A DNA stretch of 64,000 nt from Methanosarcina siciliae T4/M (GTDB lineage Archaea > Halobacteriota > Methanosarcinia > Methanosarcinales > Methanosarcinaceae), in contig NZ_CP009506.1 of NCBI RefSeq assembly GCF_000970085.1, forward strand, positions 1,860,001 to 1,924,000, read 5' to 3'. The notes beneath the pieces were generated by a model that saw nothing but the letters and a program-made list of their open reading frames with translations, was not told the origin of the DNA and ran no database searches. The translations under genes and the position numbers were made by a program. This document shows, in pieces, positions 60,490 to 64,000 of this stretch. Position 1 is the stretch's first letter, and each line of letters opens with the position of its first letter.

Positions 60490-63312
60490 TCAGTCTTTAG
60501 CTGAGTGGTAGTTAACCTTTTTAAATATCTCCATTACGACAACGACAATGCTGGCAATCAGAAAAAGGCTAAACCAGCTCTCAAATGAAACAGGGTTTAA
60601 ATCAAGAAGTTCCTGCATAAAAGGTATGTGCATGGAAACAATGTGAAGTCCCTGCATAATAATAACGCCTGCAATCAGAAAATAATTGTTCCTGATTGGC
60701 ACCCGGAACGCGGAGCGGTATTCGGAGCGGCAGTTGAACACATGGCAATTTTCAAAGAGAATCATCAATAGTAACAGGAAATTTCTTGCATGGTCTTCCT
60801 CATATCCTTCTCCAGTTAACCATAACCAGACTGCAAACGCTACGACCCCAACGGTCACTCCTGAGATAAGGGTCTGTTCTATCATCAGTTTATTAAAAAT
60901 CCCTTCTTCCGGCTTTCTCGGCTTCCTGAGCATTGTTCCGGGTTCCCCTGCCTCGAAGGCCATAGCCACTCCCTGAATCCCGTTTGTAACGAGATTAAGC
61001 CAGAGGAGTTGCACTGCAAGCAATGGTACTGGCAAGCCCGCAAAAAGCGCGAGTATGAAAAGGATAACTTCTGCAAGCCCGGTTGAAATAAGAAGGAGAG
61101 TGACCTTCCTGATATTGTCATAAGCAATTCTTCCTTCTTCAGCCCCTGCAACAATCGAGGAGAATGTATCATCAGTTACTATCATTGAAGATGTATCTTT
61201 TGCCACATCGGTACCTGACCCCATTGCCACGCCGATATTTGCCCTCTGGAGTGCAGGAGCATCATTAACTCCGTCACCTGTAACAGCAACAAAATGTCCC
61301 CTCCTGACAAGTGAATCTACAATCTGCATCTTCTGAATTGGTGTCACCCTTGCAAAAACTCGCACTTTCTCAAGCGTAGAGATAAAAACAGGGAGTTCGG
61401 GGTCTCCAAGTTTTTCCATCTCTCTGCCTGTGATCATTTCTTCGATGGAATGAGTGATGTCGAGCTCTCTGGCGATTGCATATGCGGTTTTCGGGTGATC
61501 CCCGGTAATCATTATTACATCAATTCCGGCTCTCTTGCAGGTATGGACCGCTTCGGTAACATCGGGCCTTAAAGGATCTATGAACGCCGCAATGCCGAGA
61601 AATGTGAGCTCTGGCTTTACGGATTCGAGTTCTGGCGCCTCGCCGACTTCCCCTGAGATCTGACCTTCAGCCACAACGAGAGCGCGATATCCCTCCTCCA
61701 TCAGGAAATTCAGTCCCTGGTTCAGGGCATCAGGGTTAATCGGAACTGAGCCTTCCGATGTATTCATCGCTGTACAATACGGGAGAACGGCTTCCATAGC
61801 CCCTTTGACAGCCAACCTGACGGGTTCGCTTCGATCTTCCTGATAATATACAGCTGCGTACATTCTTTCTGATTCGAAAGGGACTTCGGCAATTATTTTT
61901 ACTTCCTTCATCGCCTCTTTCGGGTTTATTCCTATCTTGGATGCGAGTGCAAGGAATGCTACATCTATAGAGTCTCCGTGATTAACCCATTTTCCATTTT
62001 CCTCATAGAGGGTCCCTTCATTACAGATTGCAGTAGCCAGCGCAAATTTTTGGAGTCTCTTCATCTCTTCTGCATTAGGGAAACCCCCATCTTTCTTCTT
62101 TACCTCACCTTCAGGGATGTAACCTTCTCCCAAGATTTCAAAATAGTTTCCAGGGGGCAACAGGACCATCCTTGCCGTCTGCTGGTTGACAGTGAGAGTC
62201 CCTGTCTTGTCGGTTGCTATTGTAGTGCAGCTTCCCAAACTTTCGACAGCAGAAAGTTTGCGGACGATTACATTTCTTTTAGCCATACGGGTGGACGCAA
62301 TTGAAAGTGCAACCGTAACCCCTACAGGCAACCCTTCAGGAATAGCGGACACTACGAGAGCTACTGCAAGGAAAAAAACCTCCACAGGAGCGGTTCCCTG
62401 TGAAAGGGCAACCGCGCTCATCACGACGCTGGCAAAGATCACAAAAATTCCTATTCTCCGGGAAAAATCTTCCATCCGTATGAGGAGAGGGGGCTTTGCA
62501 GACTCGGTTTCCGTAACTGCACGGGCAATCCTGCCAACTTCGGTTCGGCTGCCTGTTGCAGTCGCAACTCCACAGCCGCGTCCCGTAATTACAGTACTGC
62601 CAGCGTATGTCATATTGTGCCGGTCACTCACAGGAGTATCTTCTTTAAGTACGCCCACAGTTTTCTGTACAGCAGCGGACTCACCGGTAAGGAGCGATTC
62701 GTCAACGGTGAGGTTTGTCGCCCGGAGAATACGAAGGTCGGCAGGGATACGGCTTCCGGATTCGAGCAGGACAATATCTCCGGGGACTATCTCTTCAGCC
62801 GGAATTTCACTCTCGACCCCCCTTCTTCTGATCCGGGACATAATTTTTAAGATTGTCTGGAGCTGGGATGCACTCTGTTCTGCTTTCCATTCCTGGATAG
62901 TACCGATTACAGCATTAATAATTACTACAAGAAAAATGAATCCCGCATCTCTGAGATCGTCCATAAAAACAGCGATTATTCCTGCTATAAGAAGGATGTA
63001 AATTAAAGGGCTTTTAAACTGGTGAAGAACTATTTCCGCAAGTTTCGGGGGCTTCTTTGTCGGAAGGGTATTTTCTCCATATTCCTTGAGCCTGATGGCT
63101 GCTTCTTCAGGGTCAAGTCCCCTGGAGGAAGTTTCAAGCTCTCTAAAGATTTTCTCATTTTCCTGAGAATGCCATTTAACGGTATCTTTATCCTGGCTCT
63201 CTGAAACCACTAACTCGGAAGATTCTTTCCGGTATGGACCATTCCCCATTTTCTTTTCCAGATCTTGCTGCTTTATCCCCTCTTTAGTGCCGCCTGGATC
63301 TGATAAAATCAC
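60490..63312 (-). CDS. Calcium-transporting-type P-ATPase (class IIA)
   Basis: 940 residues from GTG at 63312. The N-terminal cation ATPase domain has FRELETSSRGLDPEEAAIRL. TGES lies in SLLTGESAAVQK, the TM4 motif in SAIPEGLPVGVTVALSIAST, the phosphorylation site in TIATDKTGTLTVNQQ near residue 367, and the hinge in VTGDGVNDAPALQRANIGVA. PEGLP with the long C-terminal bundle is the SERCA/PMCA-like group, so calcium or another divalent cation is the likely cargo. GAGGTGA lies 5 bases before this GTG; the GTG at 63321 overlaps that site and is less likely. Confidence 0.93.
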   Translation of the reverse strand: MILSDPGGTKEGIKQQDLEKKMGNGPYRKESSELVVSESQDKDTVKWHSQENEKIFRELETSSRGLDPEEAAIRLKEYGENTLPTKKPPKLAEIVLHQFKSPLIYILLIAGIIAVFMDDLRDAGFIFLVVIINAVIGTIQEWKAEQSASQLQTILKIMSRIRRRGVESEIPAEEIVPGDIVLLESGSRIPADLRILRATNLTVDESLLTGESAAVQKTVGVLKEDTPVSDRHNMTYAGSTVITGRGCGVATATGSRTEVGRIARAVTETESAKPPLLIRMEDFSRRIGIFVIFASVVMSAVALSQGTAPVEVFFLAVALVVSAIPEGLPVGVTVALSIASTRMAKRNVIVRKLSAVESLGSCTTIATDKTGTLTVNQQTARMVLLPPGNYFEILGEGYIPEGEVKKKDGGFPNAEEMKRLQKFALATAICNEGTLYEENGKWVNHGDSIDVAFLALASKIGINPKEAMKEVKIIAEVPFESERMYAAVYYQEDRSEPVRLAVKGAMEAVLPYCTAMNTSEGSVPINPDALNQGLNFLMEEGYRALVVAEGQISGEVGEAPELESVKPELTFLGIAAFIDPLRPDVTEAVHTCKRAGIDVIMITGDHPKTAYAIARELDITHSIEEMITGREMEKLGDPELPVFISTLEKVRVFARVTPIQKMQIVDSLVRRGHFVAVTGDGVNDAPALQRANIGVAMGSGTDVAKDTSSMIVTDDTFSSIVAGAEEGRIAYDNIRKVTLLLISTGLAEVILFILALFAGLPVPLLAVQLLWLNLVTNGIQGVAMAFEAGEPGTMLRKPRKPEEGIFNKLMIEQTLISGVTVGVVAFAVWLWLTGEGYEEDHARNFLLLLMILFENCHVFNCRSEYRSAFRVPIRNNYFLIAGVIIMQGLHIVSMHIPFMQELLDLNPVSFESWFSLFLIASIVVVVMEIFKKVNYHSAKD

Positions 63313-64000
63313 GTTTGTCACCTCTTCGGTACCATTTTTAATTTGCTTTATGCAGATTCCTTTCTATCTGCCTTCCTTAATCTAAGTACGGGTTGAGTTA
63401 TTCTTCTGCTCAGTAACTGGAGATACAACTTGACAGCTTTCCAGGTGTGACCTTTACATTTTTTAAAAGAAAATCAGTTGAATACAGGAACTTCTCTGGG
63501 CGTTGAGCAATTTTCGGTTTCCGAACTGCTAAATGTCCGGATATCTCCATAACACCGAGTTTCCCTCTATATATCCTTCGCAATGTATGTTGCTCATCTT
63601 ATAAATCTAGTGTCGTACCCATTCAATTATTTCACATAATACTTTGAAATTTTCTCATATCTCTATTTCTGCAGCATTGAGCCAACTTGCATTTTGGAGT
63701 GTAACATAACTCTAAATTCCAGCGTGTAATGTAACTCTATCTTGTTCCGGATCTGCTTTGCTTCCTCTTCGGAGAATGTTTCGTAGAATGACTTTTCTTT
63801 ATGGATACTGAGATTATTCGTAGCCAGTCTGATGACTTCTCGTGAGTCATCGGTTAAACATCAGAAACTCACTCCTACATATGTTTTTATAGAAATCCTA
63901 ACTATTAATCATTGGTCATCGGTTAAGGGATTTTCTTGCCTGAAAGCTATCGATTTTGCACCAAAAGGATGCCTTAAATTTTGTCTTTTTCACATGAAAT
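63313..64000. other. Right-edge region with a decayed IS630 transposase
   Basis: About 690 bases upstream of the Ca2+-type ATPase. The only recognisable content is the transposase relic at 63667-63851 with an IS-like end near 63608. GGTCATCGGTTAA-like sequence occurs twice (about 63845 and 63913). Confidence 0.45.
63608..63851 (-). pseudogene. Decayed IS630 transposase C-terminus with IS end
   Basis: The minus strand encodes LATNNLSIHKEKSFYETFSE followed by EEAKQIRNKIELHYT, then, after a small duplication and frame change, NASWLNAAEIEI. These match the DNLxTH and SWLNMAEIE parts of IS630 transposases, but the second catalytic Asp is replaced by Asn and the frame is broken. CTAGTGTCG near 63609 is like the end of the IS630 element at 21.6 kb. 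Confidence 0.65.

Overview
The window looks like chromosome from a methanogenic archaeon of the genus Methanosarcina. Archaeal information-processing genes (RNA polymerase Rpb4, ribosomal protein L21e, aEF1B, Pus10, TrmY, Trm1, a group II chaperonin) sit beside methanogen-specific genes (three methanofuran biosynthesis genes and the redox regulator MsvR). There are also many bacterial-type acquisitions: CysE/CysK, RsgA, PAS-rich histidine kinase, PspA. Intergenic regions are long and AT-rich. Ribosome binding sites match GGAGGTGA. I cannot fix the species from this sequence alone.

Left part (1-12 kb): thiE, the cysK-cysE pair (the acetyltransferase carries a C-terminal MIP18/PaaD-like domain), a transposase fragment, aspS, rpiA, a thermosome subunit and a plasma-membrane-type H+-ATPase. 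From 12.6 to 17.4 kb a minus-strand gene set runs CooC-like ATPase, PGF-CTERM surface protein, substrate-binding protein, FecCD permease and ABC ATPase, most likely a metal or metal-chelate uptake system. Next come amrS (radical SAM), an Mth938-like protein and a DUF362 ferredoxin protein with no normal start codon.

Accessory part (21.6-30.2 kb): an IS630 element with near-identical ends and a frameshifted transposase stands beside an AT-rich RloA/RloB pair, a probable anti-phage module. RsgA, a small membrane protein, a secreted protein, a broken matrixin-type protease, and a flavodoxin-ferredoxin gene with a TetR regulator follow. Four 13-bp palindromic sites at exact 18-bp steps precede the flavodoxin gene and a fifth precedes tetR.

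Core part (30.4-37.7 kb, minus strand): nudC, an eRF1-type methyltransferase, ksgA (CTG start), DUF655, rpoF, L21e, pus10 and trmY form a translation and RNA-modification neighbourhood. Pus10 and TrmY catalyse successive steps at tRNA position 54.

Right part (37.8-64 kb): phosphoesterase, DUF4010 membrane protein, two Glu/Thr-rich cupredoxin-like surface proteins, trm1, a winged-helix protein and DUF2110, msvR with a recognisable MsvR box, pspA-pspAA, a universal stress protein, thiI, a histidine kinase/response regulator pair, tRNA-Ala(CGC), aEF1B with a zinc-ribbon gene, mfnE-mfnF-mfnD, and a Ca2+-type P-ATPase. The right edge holds a decayed IS630 transposase.

The main unexplained structure is a dispersed intergenic repeat of about 300-350 bp with up to three recognisable modules, found at about 1.0-1.3, 11.7-12.0, 19.6-19.9 and 59.6-59.8 kb, plus a solo module at 4.0 kb.
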